Notes under the pieces: model-generated
Databases searched by the model: none
Seen by the model: the letters and a program-made list of their open reading frames with translations, nothing else
Told to the model about the DNA's origin: nothing
Program-made: the position numbers and the translations under genes
DNA from: CAYUPY01 sp964446595
Lineage (GTDB): Bacteria; Patescibacteriota; Dojkabacteria; J137; JAEUSD01
Reading direction: 5' to 3'
DNA: 29,713 nucleotides
NCBI GenBank assembly: GCA_964446595.1
Contig: CAYUPY010000009.1
Span: 1 to 29,713 of the forward strand
In this document: positions 8,307-16,414 of the stretch, one piece after another
Position numbering within the stretch: the stretch's first letter is position 1
How the letters are laid out: every line of letters starts with the position of its first letter

Positions 8307-9227
8307 ATGAGTTACTCAAAATTAATCTTAAGTATTAAATCCAGACTTCTAGATTGCAGTGAAAACCCTGAGCAAGATGCAAAAACTTTATTGCACTTCA
8401 TTACCGGCCTTGCTTTTAGCCAACTTTTACTAACAAAGACCCTAGTACTCACAAACCAGCAGCATAGTGAGCTAGAAGAAGCGATTGCCTTGCTAAACGA
8501 TGGATACCCTATTTCATATTTAATAGAAGAGACAGAATTCTATAGGTTACCCATTAAAGTTAATAGCTCTGTATTAATACCTCGCCCGGAAACAGAACAA
8601 CTAGTCGACTTAGCTCTTAACATAATAAAACAAAGACTCTCCTCTTCTTCCATTAAAAAAGCTCAGGTTATGGAAATTGGGGTGGGCAGTGGTTGCATTA
8701 TGACAGCCATCCTTAAAAACTGTTACGATAAAATTGAAAGTTACACAGGAATTGAATTGAGTTCAAAGGCCACATTATTAGCTAACTCGAATCTCAACAA
8801 GAACTTAGCTAACTTACCCACTCGGGAACCCAACACCCTTTCTCAAAAGGGCGTCTTTAGCCTTTTTAGCATGGATTTTAGCTACTTGCTTAACACACCC
8901 AAGAGTCTTTACGCAGACTTGGATTTGTTGATTTCAAACCCGCCCTATATACCTATGAATAATAAGTTAGCTAACATTCAGAGGTCCGTGCTTCGGTACG
9001 AACCAAACGTTGCATTATTCGGTGGAAAGGATGGCCTATACTTTTATAAGTTGATACGAAACTTCTGCCAAAAAATGGAAACCCGACCATATTTAGCGCT
9101 TGAAATTGCCCCGAACATTGCTTTAGAGGTGGAAAATCTTTTTAGGTCAATATATGAATATGTTGACGTCATTGATGACGTCTATGGTAGGAAAAGATTC
9201 CTATTTGCTGGAGAAAAGCCTCTCTAG
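8307..9227 (+). CDS. prmC: Release factor glutamine methyltransferase PrmC
   Basis: 306 residues from the ATG at 8307 (MSYSKLILS). The frame is open to a TTG at 8280 that overlaps the prfA stop, but ATG is the more likely start. It has an N-terminal helical domain, then a Rossmann methyltransferase with VMEIGVGSGCIMTAIL (SAM-binding motif I) and DLLISNPPYIP (NPPY catalytic motif for amide N-methylation). It methylates the GGQ glutamine of release factors using SAM, which its position just after prfA supports. Its 3' end overlaps the convergent ctp gene by 27 bp. The reading contains three copies of TTAGCTAA. Confidence 0.95.
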   Translation: MSYSKLILSIKSRLLDCSENPEQDAKTLLHFITGLAFSQLLLTKTLVLTNQQHSELEEAIALLNDGYPISYLIEETEFYRLPIKVNSSVLIPRPETEQLVDLALNIIKQRLSSSSIKKAQVMEIGVGSGCIMTAILKNCYDKIESYTGIELSSKATLLANSNLNKNLANLPTREPNTLSQKGVFSLFSMDFSYLLNTPKSLYADLDLLISNPPYIPMNNKLANIQRSVLRYEPNVALFGGKDGLYFYKLIRNFCQKMETRPYLALEIAPNIALEVENLFRSIYEYVDVIDDVYGRKRFLFAGEKPL

Positions 9228-10427
9228 GCCTGCTTGGAGCTGTTCATCTCCTTCACGTTCAATATCATTCTCGATCAATACAGTTGGATTAATGGGATTA
9301 TCAGCATCTACCTGAGTTCCATTTGGGGTCAACCATGCTCTGAAAACAAGTAGTAATACGCTACCGTCACTTAGGGTGATCAGTTTTTGCTCTACTCCTT
9401 TACCAACTGTCTCCCGACCAACAATAACTGCCCTATCATTATCTTGTAACGCCCCGGCAAGTATTTCAGCGGCAGAAGCTGAGCCCTCATTTACTAGTAT
9501 AACTACAGGTATATTCTCAAACTTACCAGTCCTGCTATCCCTTACTATGACCTCTGGCACATCTCGCTCACGTTCTCTATAGATTATGTTACCTGTGGGT
9601 AAAAACTCTTCGGCAACATATTTGACCCCAGATAAAAATCCACCCGGGTTATTTCGTAAATCAACTACTAAGCCTTTAGGATTAATTGCTGCAACTTGAT
9701 TTACAATCCCATCCCATTGTTTAATAAAAGCCTCTGCACCACTCAACTCTCCCTCTGCTCCTTCTGTAAACTTTCGAATGTTTATTTTTACTACACCATC
9801 CGCTAGTTCTTCAAACTCTATGTTATCTAGGTCTATCTCTTTTCTAACCACACTTATTTCTTTCTCTTCGTTTCTTTCTGGTCTAAACACATTTAGTTTC
9901 ACTTCTGTACCTTCTGCACCTCTAATAAGAGTTGCTACCTCTTGTGCATTCATTCCTACTACGTCTATATCATCTACGTTTAGGAAAATATCACTGATCT
10001 GTAAGCCCGCAGATTCAGCTGGAGATCCATCCATGACGGATAGCACGTTAACAAATTCATCTTCCTCCCCTAGACTAATCCCAATACCTACATAACTGGA
10101 TCCATTTGATTGAAAATATGCGTTGGCCTCTGTAGGGTCAAGAAATGAGGAGTATTCATCGCCTAAAGCCTCTACAATCCCTTTTGCAGCTCCATATGTT
10201 AGCTCATCATTATAATCAAGCTCAGTGATATACTCAGATTTAATTTGGCTTAATAGACTGTTCAAATACTCATAACTAATTAGTCCATTTTGCTGCTGAA
10301 TTACTTCGGTTTTATTCCACCAACTACCCAATAACAGACCTACTACGAACACCAACACAAAAGCTGTCAAAGCGATAACATACTTAATATTGGCTCTAGC
10401 ATCACTTCTAATTCTTCGAGATTGCAT
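9201..10427 (-). CDS. Carboxy-terminal processing protease (S41, CtpA type)
   Basis: 408 residues. One N-terminal membrane anchor (about 15-35) places the rest outside the membrane. A PDZ domain (about 105-190) includes GIGISLGEED and SPAESAGLQISDIFL, followed by the S41 protease core. The motif VNEGSASAAEILAGAL holds the catalytic Ser and GRETVGKGVEQ the catalytic Lys, giving a Ser-Lys dyad. Such enzymes cleave at protein C-termini and process envelope proteins. It overlaps prmC tail-to-tail. It has its own promoter with a -10 box 7 nt before the ATG, downstream of the rpsF-rpsR terminator, so it looks monocistronic and leaderless. Confidence 0.93.
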   Translation of the reverse strand: MQSRRIRSDARANIKYVIALTAFVLVFVVGLLLGSWWNKTEVIQQQNGLISYEYLNSLLSQIKSEYITELDYNDELTYGAAKGIVEALGDEYSSFLDPTEANAYFQSNGSSYVGIGISLGEEDEFVNVLSVMDGSPAESAGLQISDIFLNVDDIDVVGMNAQEVATLIRGAEGTEVKLNVFRPERNEEKEISVVRKEIDLDNIEFEELADGVVKINIRKFTEGAEGELSGAEAFIKQWDGIVNQVAAINPKGLVVDLRNNPGGFLSGVKYVAEEFLPTGNIIYRERERDVPEVIVRDSRTGKFENIPVVILVNEGSASAAEILAGALQDNDRAVIVGRETVGKGVEQKLITLSDGSVLLLVFRAWLTPNGTQVDADNPINPTVLIENDIEREGDEQLQAGLERLFSSK

Positions 10428-10434
10428 GGTTAAA

Positions 10435-10464
10435 AGTATACAGTAGTTTTAAGCAGCCGACCAA
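10435..10464 (-). promoter_or_regulatory. Promoter of ctp (leaderless)
   Basis: Minus strand TTGGTC, 18-nt spacer, TATACT. Only 7 nt separate the -10 box from the ATG at 10427. Confidence 0.55.
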
Positions 10465-10503
10465 AAAAAAGTGCCCCGTAGGGTCGGAGCACTTATTTTT
10501 TTC
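10463..10503 (-). terminator. Intrinsic terminator after rpsF-rpsR
   Basis: Stem AAGTGC/GCACTT continued by CCG/CGG around a TAGGGT loop, with eight T on the minus-strand 3' side and a T-rich tract on the other, so it could work in both directions. It lies just after rpsR. Confidence 0.85.
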
Positions 10504-10514
10504 ATTACAATGAG

Positions 10515-10754
10515 TTACGTATAGTTTACGTATGGCAAAAGAGCTAAATACCTTGCCCTCTTAATAGATAAGGCTAGCTTCCTTTGACACCTATGCGAAA
10601 CACCTGTTTTGGATGCTGGAAGAATACGTCCACGAGTAGTTATGAACTTCTTCCTTAGGTTATACACATCTTTATAGTCAATCAGATCAGGATTACCACC
10701 GAATGGGCATGTGAGTTTCTTGTCTCTTCTGACTTCTCTTTTTTTGATTGCCAT
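10515..10754 (-). CDS. rpsR: 30S ribosomal protein S18
   Basis: 79 residues with the S18 core: YKDVYNLRKKFITTRGRILPASKTG and CQRKLALSIKRARYLALLPY. It binds 16S rRNA in the platform as a dimer with S6. Its ATG shares one base with the rpsF stop codon (TAATG), so translation is probably coupled. In most bacteria ssb lies between rpsF and rpsR, and rplI often follows; both are absent here. The N-terminus carries CPFGG, a single Cys, not a zinc site. Confidence 0.97.
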   Translation of the reverse strand: MAIKKREVRRDKKLTCPFGGNPDLIDYKDVYNLRKKFITTRGRILPASKTGVSHRCQRKLALSIKRARYLALLPYVNYT

Positions 10755-11101
10755 TATAGTTTGTCCTCTCTAATAACTAAGAATCTCAAAACATCTTTAT
10801 TCATTCGGCCTAGTTCTTGCTCAAATTCCTTTACTTTAACTGGAGCAATCTCTAACTTGAAGAAAATATAGTAACCTTCTTCATTGCCTTTGATTTCGTA
10901 AGCAAGATGTCGCTTACCCCATTCTTCCTTAACGGAAATCTTACCGCCTAATTTTTCAGCTAATTCATTGATTGCTGGTATTACGCGGCTTTTCACGTCT
11001 TCCGGTAAAATAGGAACTAGTACAACAGGAACCTCATAAGCTCTTAAGCTTGTGTCATCCTGCGCAACTAGTAGTCTACTTTTATTGTTTTTAGTAGCCA
11101 T
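10754..11101 (-). CDS. rpsF: 30S ribosomal protein S6
   Basis: 115 residues. It follows the S6 pattern: a strand with YEVPVVLVPIL, then GGKISVKEEWGKRHLAYEIKGNEEGYYIFF and DVLRFLVIRE. The N-terminal 15 residues (MATKNNKSRLL...) are longer than usual. It binds with S18 to the central domain of 16S rRNA. No Shine-Dalgarno sequence. The leader between the -10 box (11145-11150) and the ATG contains a GGTTA/TAACC hairpin that could take part in S6:S18 feedback, although I do not see the known CCG bulge clearly. Confidence 0.96.
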   Translation of the reverse strand: MATKNNKSRLLVAQDDTSLRAYEVPVVLVPILPEDVKSRVIPAINELAEKLGGKISVKEEWGKRHLAYEIKGNEEGYYIFFKLEIAPVKVKEFEQELGRMNKDVLRFLVIREDKL

Positions 11102-11144
11102 ATTAATTGTTTGGTTATTTAGATAAATTAACCGAAGGCACGTG

Positions 11145-11150
11145 ATTATA
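11145..11150 (-). promoter_or_regulatory. -10 box of rpsF-rpsR
   Basis: Minus-strand TATAAT about 43 nt before the rpsF ATG, giving a leader of about 37 nt. No TG extension and no clear -35. Confidence 0.6.
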
Positions 11151-11226
11151 CTTCATATCCGTTTTTTTTTCTATGTCTACTACCAGCAAGCCTGGCAGGT
11201 GGTCTATAAAAGTGTGAATTTAGAAG

Positions 11227-11258
11227 TTAGCTAATTAGCTAATTTAAGAGTTAGCTAA
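11227..11258. repeat. Cluster of three TTAGCTAA palindromes
   Basis: TTAGCTAA occurs at 11227-11234, immediately again at 11235-11242, and at 11251-11258, the last forming the end of recR. The tandem pair makes a 16-bp perfect palindrome that could fold after recR, but it lacks a T tract and so is not a typical terminator. Confidence 0.7.
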
Positions 11259-11871
11259 GTTTCTGCCTTGCGTTTATTGCACCTTTTAGGGTTTGGCTAT
11301 CCAGATACTCTATACTGCCTGCCGCTGGCAGACCTCTTCCAAGTCGTGTTACGCTGATATTTTTTTCAGGCAAATTCTCTTTTATGTATAAACTGGTAGA
11401 TTCCGCCTCCACACTTCCGGCGAAGGCGAAGATTACTTCGTTAATATTTCTCAGTGTGAATAATTTTAATAGCTTATCAATCGAAATATCCTTTGGGGTT
11501 ACCCCTGCTAATGGAGAGATTAACCTTTCCGTAACAAAATAGTAACCATGGAATTCTCGGCTATTTTCAATTTGTAAGAGGTCTGCGACAGTTTCAACTA
11601 TCATCAGCTGGTTTTCATCTCTGGTCTCGTCTGCACAAATACTGCATACGTAACCATCACTGCTATTGGCAAGGTTATTGCACAAAGTACATTCCCCAAC
11701 ATTGGATCTAACTTTTGCTAGTTCCGAAGACAACATGTTGCTGGTTGACTCTCCGTTAGTAGCTAGATATACAGCTAATTTAAAGGCAGACTTAGGACCG
11801 ATACCCGGCAAAGATGCCAGGGTATCGGTCAGTTTTTCAACCGGCTCCGGTATAATCTTTTTTTGTGACAT
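11251..11871 (-). CDS. recR: Recombination protein RecR
   Basis: 206 residues, normal length. The helix-hairpin-helix LASLPGIGPKSAFKLAVYL is at about 16-34, a four-Cys zinc finger CTLCNN...YVCSICAD at about 56-78, and a Toprim domain with MIVETVADLLQIENSREFHG after it. RecR forms a DNA-encircling ring and works with RecO and RecF in gap repair. Its ATG shares a base with the ybaB stop (TAATG), giving the classical dnaX-ybaB-recR order. Confidence 0.97.
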   Translation of the reverse strand: MSQKKIIPEPVEKLTDTLASLPGIGPKSAFKLAVYLATNGESTSNMLSSELAKVRSNVGECTLCNNLANSSDGYVCSICADETRDENQLMIVETVADLLQIENSREFHGYYFVTERLISPLAGVTPKDISIDKLLKLFTLRNINEVIFAFAGSVEAESTSLYIKENLPEKNISVTRLGRGLPAAGSIEYLDSQTLKGAINARQKLS

Positions 11872-12200
11872 TAGTTGTTGCTGAACATATCAGAGACTGA
11901 CTGCATATCGAAGTTCTCTGTGAGCTTTTTTTCGAGGTTTTTCCGTGCATCTTTATGGGATTCCACGATCATAGCCTGAATATCATTTTTTAATTCAAAC
12001 TTATCTGAGTCAGACATATTGGCAAACATAGGCTTGTCAAAATATCCCTCATTTAATTCAGCCTCTGGGAGTTCATTTAAACCGTCAAGTAGTACGGCCA
12101 AGAAGCCGTTCTTAGAAACCCCTGCTGCACTGACTGCTTTCATTTTAGAACGAGCCTGCTGTGCTTTCCTAATCAAATTTGCAGTATTTAATATACCCAT
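11871..12200 (-). CDS. ybaB: YbaB/EbfC nucleoid-associated protein
   Basis: 109 residues. Helical, charged N-terminus (NLIRKAQQARSKMKAV), then the short strands of the family (SKNGFLAVLLDGLNEL) and a C-terminal helix (DIQAMIVESHKDARKNLEKKLTE). Position between dnaX and recR is the main support. YbaB dimers bind DNA with low specificity. The ATG lies 7 nt after a minus-strand TATAAT, so besides read-through from dnaX it may have its own leaderless transcript shared with recR. Confidence 0.92.
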   Translation of the reverse strand: MGILNTANLIRKAQQARSKMKAVSAAGVSKNGFLAVLLDGLNELPEAELNEGYFDKPMFANMSDSDKFELKNDIQAMIVESHKDARKNLEKKLTENFDMQSVSDMFSNN

Positions 12201-12207
12201 TTACGTA

Positions 12208-12213
12208 ATTATA
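12208..12213 (-). promoter_or_regulatory. -10 box before ybaB
   Basis: Minus-strand TATAAT in the 17-bp gap between dnaX and ybaB, 7 nt before the ATG. No convincing -35, and the DNA is A/T-rich, so it could be chance. Confidence 0.4.
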
Positions 12214-12217
12214 AAAT

Positions 12218-13675
12218 TTAAAACATTTCTTCCACCATTTTAGCATTTGAGCCTTTATTATGGTTCACGGGGGCCCCATCTTGGGTAATTGTCGCGTTGC
12301 TGCTCTTTAGAGGAGGGGCTTCTTTAAGTCTATATTCAATGCCAACTTCTGTTAATTGATATTTTGCCTTTAAATGATTGCGAACAATATCTTCAATTCC
12401 CTGTGAAATGAGATCTTCTTTCATTTTTTCTCCCAAAACTACAATCGTTATCTTATCTTTCTTTTCATTAAATTCCATATCTGCGGCTTTCAGGAGAGAC
12501 CAGATTTTAAAACCGCTTTTTTTAGCTAATTTTAATAACTCATCTGTATCCCTTTCGGAGACAGTCAATTGATTTGACTCCGTTGCTTCATGATCATTGG
12601 TGGAACTGACCCTTGTTGGCTTCTCACTTATTTCTTCAGTCATTGCTGGAGCTTCCGCCTTACTGATAAGGCTGTTTACTAAAAATACTTCAAATATCAA
12701 TTGCGCATCATCGAAGTTTGACAATTTTTCTAGTAATTGTATAAGTCCATTTAGTAACTTAACATCCTCTAGGTCTGCTCCAGATAGGTTTTCAACTATA
12801 TCGTCCTTTAAACTGGATATTATCTGCTCTGCAAAAATCTTTAAGCTTGCACCGTTCGCTTTTAAGCTCCTGATCTGTTCTATTAATATTGCAAGTTGTG
12901 CAGACTTATAGTTATTAATGAATATTTTTATTTGCTCATCCCCTACTAACCCTAATACATTTTGTACGTACTCTGTACTAATTTTTTCAGAACTTGCAGT
13001 CAATACTTTTTCGAGTAAACTCTCTGCATCGCGAAAACTACCTCCACTGTGTTTATAGATTAGCTTAAGTGCATCTAGTTCTATGTTAACCTTCTCTGCT
13101 TTCGCAATCCTTTTAAGTTTGGCCACAACCTTTTCTTCACTAGCGAGGCTAAAATTAAACCTTTGTACCCTAGATAAAATAGTGACTGGAAGTTTTTGTG
13201 GCTCAGTTGTCGCTAAAATGAAAATAACGTGTTTAGGGGGCTCCTCAAGCGTTTTTAGTAAGGCATTGAATGCTTCCCGTGTAAGCATGTGTACCTCATC
13301 AATAATATACACTTTGTATTTACCTTTGGCTGGAGCATAGTTTACCTTCTCTCTCAGAGCTCTTATTTCTTCTATACCCCGATTAGAAGCAGCATCTATT
13401 TCGATCAGGTCGAGAAAACTACCGGAGTCTATTGCTTTACTTACCTCACTTTCGGCATCGATCTCACCTGTTTCAGTGAAATTTTCTTGATTTACCGCTT
13501 TAGTGAGGAGTCTGGCCATGCTTGTTTTACCAGTACCTCTGGGCCCTGCAAAAAGATATGCATGGCCTATTCTACCCCTCTTTATTGCTGTCTTAAGGAT
13601 TTCTACTGTAGAGTCCTGGCCCAATACCTCTCCAAAGGTACTGGCTCTGTACTTTCTATAGAGTACTTTGGACAT
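12218..13675 (-). CDS. dnaX: DNA polymerase III clamp loader subunit gamma/tau
   Basis: 485 residues. AAA+ module (about 1-225) with Walker A GPRGTGKTSMA, DEVHMLTREAFNALLKTLEEPP (Walker B and following helix) and the arginine-finger motif LSRVQRFNF; then the collar domain and a short C-terminal domain. It loads the sliding clamp and organises the replicase. The zinc-binding insert after Walker A, normally four Cys around PCGxC, is shortened and has no Cys at all (about 60-80, NQENFTETGEIDAESEVSKA). The tail is short compared with long tau forms, so DnaB or Pol III contacts may differ. First gene of dnaX-ybaB-recR. A TATAAA box 11 nt before the ATG may drive it. Confidence 0.95.
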   Translation of the reverse strand: MSKVLYRKYRASTFGEVLGQDSTVEILKTAIKRGRIGHAYLFAGPRGTGKTSMARLLTKAVNQENFTETGEIDAESEVSKAIDSGSFLDLIEIDAASNRGIEEIRALREKVNYAPAKGKYKVYIIDEVHMLTREAFNALLKTLEEPPKHVIFILATTEPQKLPVTILSRVQRFNFSLASEEKVVAKLKRIAKAEKVNIELDALKLIYKHSGGSFRDAESLLEKVLTASSEKISTEYVQNVLGLVGDEQIKIFINNYKSAQLAILIEQIRSLKANGASLKIFAEQIISSLKDDIVENLSGADLEDVKLLNGLIQLLEKLSNFDDAQLIFEVFLVNSLISKAEAPAMTEEISEKPTRVSSTNDHEATESNQLTVSERDTDELLKLAKKSGFKIWSLLKAADMEFNEKKDKITIVVLGEKMKEDLISQGIEDIVRNHLKAKYQLTEVGIEYRLKEAPPLKSSNATITQDGAPVNHNKGSNAKMVEEMF

Positions 13676-13707
13676 TAAGAAGTTAGTTTATAAGTGATAA
13701 AACACTG

Positions 13708-13923
13708 CTACACCCAACCACGCTGACGCATGCGGCGACGACGCTTGCGACGTCCACTTTTGCGCTTTTCAAACACCCTTTTAATAGCGTGTTTTTTTGC
13801 GGTTGGCTTTACATAATATCGATTGTCTTTTTGATGGTCGATAATCAACTCTCTGTTAGCCTCACGCCACAACATACGTAGCGCCAAGTCAATAGACATA
13901 TCGTCATGTACAATTACTGCCAT
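13708..13923 (-). CDS. rpsU: 30S ribosomal protein S21
   Basis: 71 residues. S21 pattern: a helix with DLALRMLWREANRELII, then YYVKPTAKKHAIKRVFEKR and a very basic tail (KSGRRKRRRRMRQRG). S21 binds near the anti-Shine-Dalgarno end of 16S rRNA, which is notable since this genome uses few Shine-Dalgarno sequences. It stands alone between rseP and dnaX with its own extended -10 promoter 29 nt before the ATG. Confidence 0.92.
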   Translation of the reverse strand: MAVIVHDDMSIDLALRMLWREANRELIIDHQKDNRYYVKPTAKKHAIKRVFEKRKSGRRKRRRRMRQRGWV

Positions 13924-13952
13924 ATATTACCTAGATTAATTTAAGCAAAAAG

Positions 13953-13961
13953 ATAATAGCA
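13953..13961 (-). promoter_or_regulatory. Extended -10 promoter of rpsU
   Basis: Minus strand TGCTATTAT followed by CTTTTTG. The 17-nt word ATGCTATTATCTTTTTG is identical to the rplJ promoter start on the plus strand (26038-26054). Confidence 0.7.
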
Positions 13962-13965
13962 TAGT

Positions 13966-15198
13966 TTACGCTCCAAATACAGTGCGTAGTGACTCAATTA
14001 TTCCGCCCAAAAACTGAAATCTAATAAAATCGCGGAAAATCAATACTACCGATAGCAAAATAAGTAATACAAATGTTACCTGATTCAAGATGGAGATAAA
14101 GCCTTCTGGTAAGCGTCTACGAGTAACTGCCTCAATACCATATATGAACAGTTGTCCACCGTCTAGTATAGGCAAGGGCAAAATATTAAAGAAAGCTAGT
14201 GAAAGGCTTACAAGCGCTGCAATATTAATTATTTCATCAAATTCTGAGTTATTTACTTGCTGATCAATAACTGCACCTACGGCAGCAACAGATCCCACTT
14301 GATCACCAATAATATTCACATCTCGCTCTTCTACAGATCTAGACAGGCTGTCACCTAAAACCGCTAGTTGGTAATTAAACACATTTAAGGTATGCGGGAG
14401 AGCGGATAATATATTCTTAGGATATTCTAGATAGTATGCAATCGTCTGCGTACCAAAAGATACTCCCAGAATAGGCTTATCGTTTCCTTCTTCAACATCT
14501 GCTAGTCTAATTGTGGTTTCTTCTGTACTAAGTATCTGTCCTGTCTCAAGGTCTACTTTATAATAGTCCACTGTTATTTCTTGTCCATTTTTCTCGCTCA
14601 GATAGGCCAAAAACTCATCTTGCCCATTAATCGGGGCTCCGTCTACTTGATAAAGGACATCGCCAGACTGGAGTAACCCATCGGCAGCTGACCCTTCTAT
14701 TACATCGTTTACGAAGACAGCAATGGTTTTCCTTTCCTCTGCACCAATAAATTTAAACTCGGATCGCAAATCAATGTAAGTTAGTTGTGTTTGGTAATTG
14801 TTCAAAGGCAAATAAATAGTCATCAACAAGATGGCTAACACAATATTCATGAAAATACCCGCCAAGAGGATTATTGCCTTTGCCCAGAAAGGCTTTGTTT
14901 GAAAACTCTGAGGATCTTTCTCAGTAGTAGCTTTTTGAGTATGCTCCTCACCTTCTAAACTGACATACCCGCCCAAAGGAATTAAATTTACTTTGTAAGT
15001 TGTTTTTCCAAACTTACGACTCCATAAGCTTTTACCAAAACCTATTGCAAACTCTTTAACATGTACACCAAGCCATTTAGCTGCGGTAAAGTGTCCTAGT
15101 TCGTGTACGAAAACTAGGACAGCAATTACCACAATAAATATTAGGATACTCCCCCCTACTTGGAGAAGTCTTGGTAGCAGTTCAATAAGTGAGTCCAT
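13966..15198 (-). CDS. rseP: Site-2 zinc metalloprotease RseP
   Basis: About 410 residues from the ATG at 15198, one base after the frr stop; the frame extends to an ATG at 15228 inside frr. The first membrane helix holds VFVHELGHF (HExxH zinc motif) and the C-terminal helices hold NILPLPILDGG (the LDG zinc ligand). A PDZ domain lies between (about 180-260, with GSAADGLLQSGDVLYQVDG). It cuts membrane-embedded substrates, classically anti-sigma factors and signal peptide remnants. Placement after frr follows the common order in which frr is followed some genes later by rseP; here the uppS, cdsA and dxr genes are missing between them. Confidence 0.93.
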   Translation of the reverse strand: MDSLIELLPRLLQVGGSILIFIVVIAVLVFVHELGHFTAAKWLGVHVKEFAIGFGKSLWSRKFGKTTYKVNLIPLGGYVSLEGEEHTQKATTEKDPQSFQTKPFWAKAIILLAGIFMNIVLAILLMTIYLPLNNYQTQLTYIDLRSEFKFIGAEERKTIAVFVNDVIEGSAADGLLQSGDVLYQVDGAPINGQDEFLAYLSEKNGQEITVDYYKVDLETGQILSTEETTIRLADVEEGNDKPILGVSFGTQTIAYYLEYPKNILSALPHTLNVFNYQLAVLGDSLSRSVEERDVNIIGDQVGSVAAVGAVIDQQVNNSEFDEIINIAALVSLSLAFFNILPLPILDGGQLFIYGIEAVTRRRLPEGFISILNQVTFVLLILLSVVLIFRDFIRFQFLGGIIESLRTVFGA

Positions 15199-15199
15199 A

Positions 15200-15757
15200 C
15201 TATCCTTTAGTAATGTCCATGACCTCACTACTCTTTACAGCAGTCAGCTCATCTAGCTTTTTATTGATAGAATCAATCTCAGCCTGAATAAGTTTACGGT
15301 CATGCTTAACTTCATCTTCAGTAATACCATCCTGCTTTTCAGATTTGTGAATGTAATCCTGCCTAATCTGCCTTACTCTCTTTTTGAAAGTATTTTCTAG
15401 CTCTAAATGCATATCATCAACTATCTGCTTGCGTTTTTCCTCAGTCATAGCTGGAATATCTATCCTAATAACATGACCTTCATTAATAGGATTAAATCCT
15501 AGGTTTGCTTTTTGAATAGACTCCACAATTTTATCTGAGTCAGCCTTATTATATGGCTCAATTGCCACCGATAGTGAATTCCTGACAATCACATTAGCTA
15601 GTGACTTTAATTCAACTGGTTGGCCATAGTACTCTACACTTACCTCTTCAAACACTGTTGGGTTAGCTCTTCCAGTGCGTAGATTTCGCAAATAGTGCAT
15701 ATACCTCTCTTTTAGGTCAGCCAATTCTTTTTTCAGCTTACTAATGTCAGCTGCCAT
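15200..15757 (-). CDS. frr: Ribosome recycling factor
   Basis: 185 residues, the standard RRF length. Motifs: HYLRNLRTGRANPTVFEEV, VEYYGQPVELKSLANV and the tail helix KHDRKLIQAEIDSINKKLDE. With EF-G it splits post-termination ribosomes. It starts 2 bp after tsf, with AAGGAGG within the end of tsf, one of the few Shine-Dalgarno-like sequences in the window. pyrH, usually between tsf and frr, is absent. Confidence 0.97.
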   Translation of the reverse strand: MAADISKLKKELADLKERYMHYLRNLRTGRANPTVFEEVSVEYYGQPVELKSLANVIVRNSLSVAIEPYNKADSDKIVESIQKANLGFNPINEGHVIRIDIPAMTEEKRKQIVDDMHLELENTFKKRVRQIRQDYIHKSEKQDGITEDEVKHDRKLIQAEIDSINKKLDELTAVKSSEVMDITKG

Positions 15758-15759
15758 CT

Positions 15760-16377
15760 TTATTCTGCCTCCTTAAGTTCGGAAACCATTACTTCGTTTC
15801 CAAGAACAACTTTAACAAAGCGAGTAATAATAATCTTTTCTCCAATTTTTGCCACAAGTTCGTTTAAGTAGTCTTGAACTGTTTTAGTTTCATCAGTAAA
15901 GAGCTTCTGATGAGTAAGAACATTTTGTTCATAGAACTTTTTAATCTTACCTTCAATTATTTTTTCAGCAATATCTGCAGGTTTTCCTTCTACGTCCTTT
16001 TCTCCCACTTTACGTTCTACATCAATAACCTTTTGTGGAACAGAATCTTCTGAGACATACTCTGTATTCATAGCCGCAATATGCAGTGCGATATCGTTAG
16101 CAAACTGCTGCACATCCTCACCTCGGGAAGCAAAGTCAGTCTCAGTTACAACTTCAACAGTAATAATCATGCGATTGTCACTGTGCTTGTAAACACCTAA
16201 AGTACCATTATCAGCACTCTTACCTGCTCTTTTTTCTGCTTTCGCTAAGCCTTTTTTACGTAAGAATGTTATTGCCTCGTCTACATCATTAGATTCTGCT
16301 AGTGCCTGACGAACTGCCCCTACTCCTGCACCAGTCTTTTCTCGCAACTCCTTAATAGCTTGTATAGTTACTTCCAT
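15760..16377 (-). CDS. tsf: Elongation factor Ts
   Basis: 205 residues, the short EF-Ts form. The N-terminal UBA-like domain reads IKELREKTGAGVGAVRQAL and AITFLRKKGLAKAEKRAGK; TETDFASR is the conserved contact with EF-Tu, normally TDFV[AS]R. It recycles EF-Tu by GDP release. It follows rpsB by 37 bp, the universal rpsB-tsf pair. Confidence 0.97.
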   Translation of the reverse strand: MEVTIQAIKELREKTGAGVGAVRQALAESNDVDEAITFLRKKGLAKAEKRAGKSADNGTLGVYKHSDNRMIITVEVVTETDFASRGEDVQQFANDIALHIAAMNTEYVSEDSVPQKVIDVERKVGEKDVEGKPADIAEKIIEGKIKKFYEQNVLTHQKLFTDETKTVQDYLNELVAKIGEKIIITRFVKVVLGNEVMVSELKEAE

Positions 16378-16414
16378 TTTCTTGCCTTTAAAATTTAAGA
16401 TTTACCTTACTAAT

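Noticed and set aside
11156..11200. Terminator after recR from CCAGCAAGCCTGGCAGG with the T8 run
   Set aside because: The T run lies on the plus strand before the pairing bases, so it cannot terminate minus-strand recR transcripts, and the stem is short.
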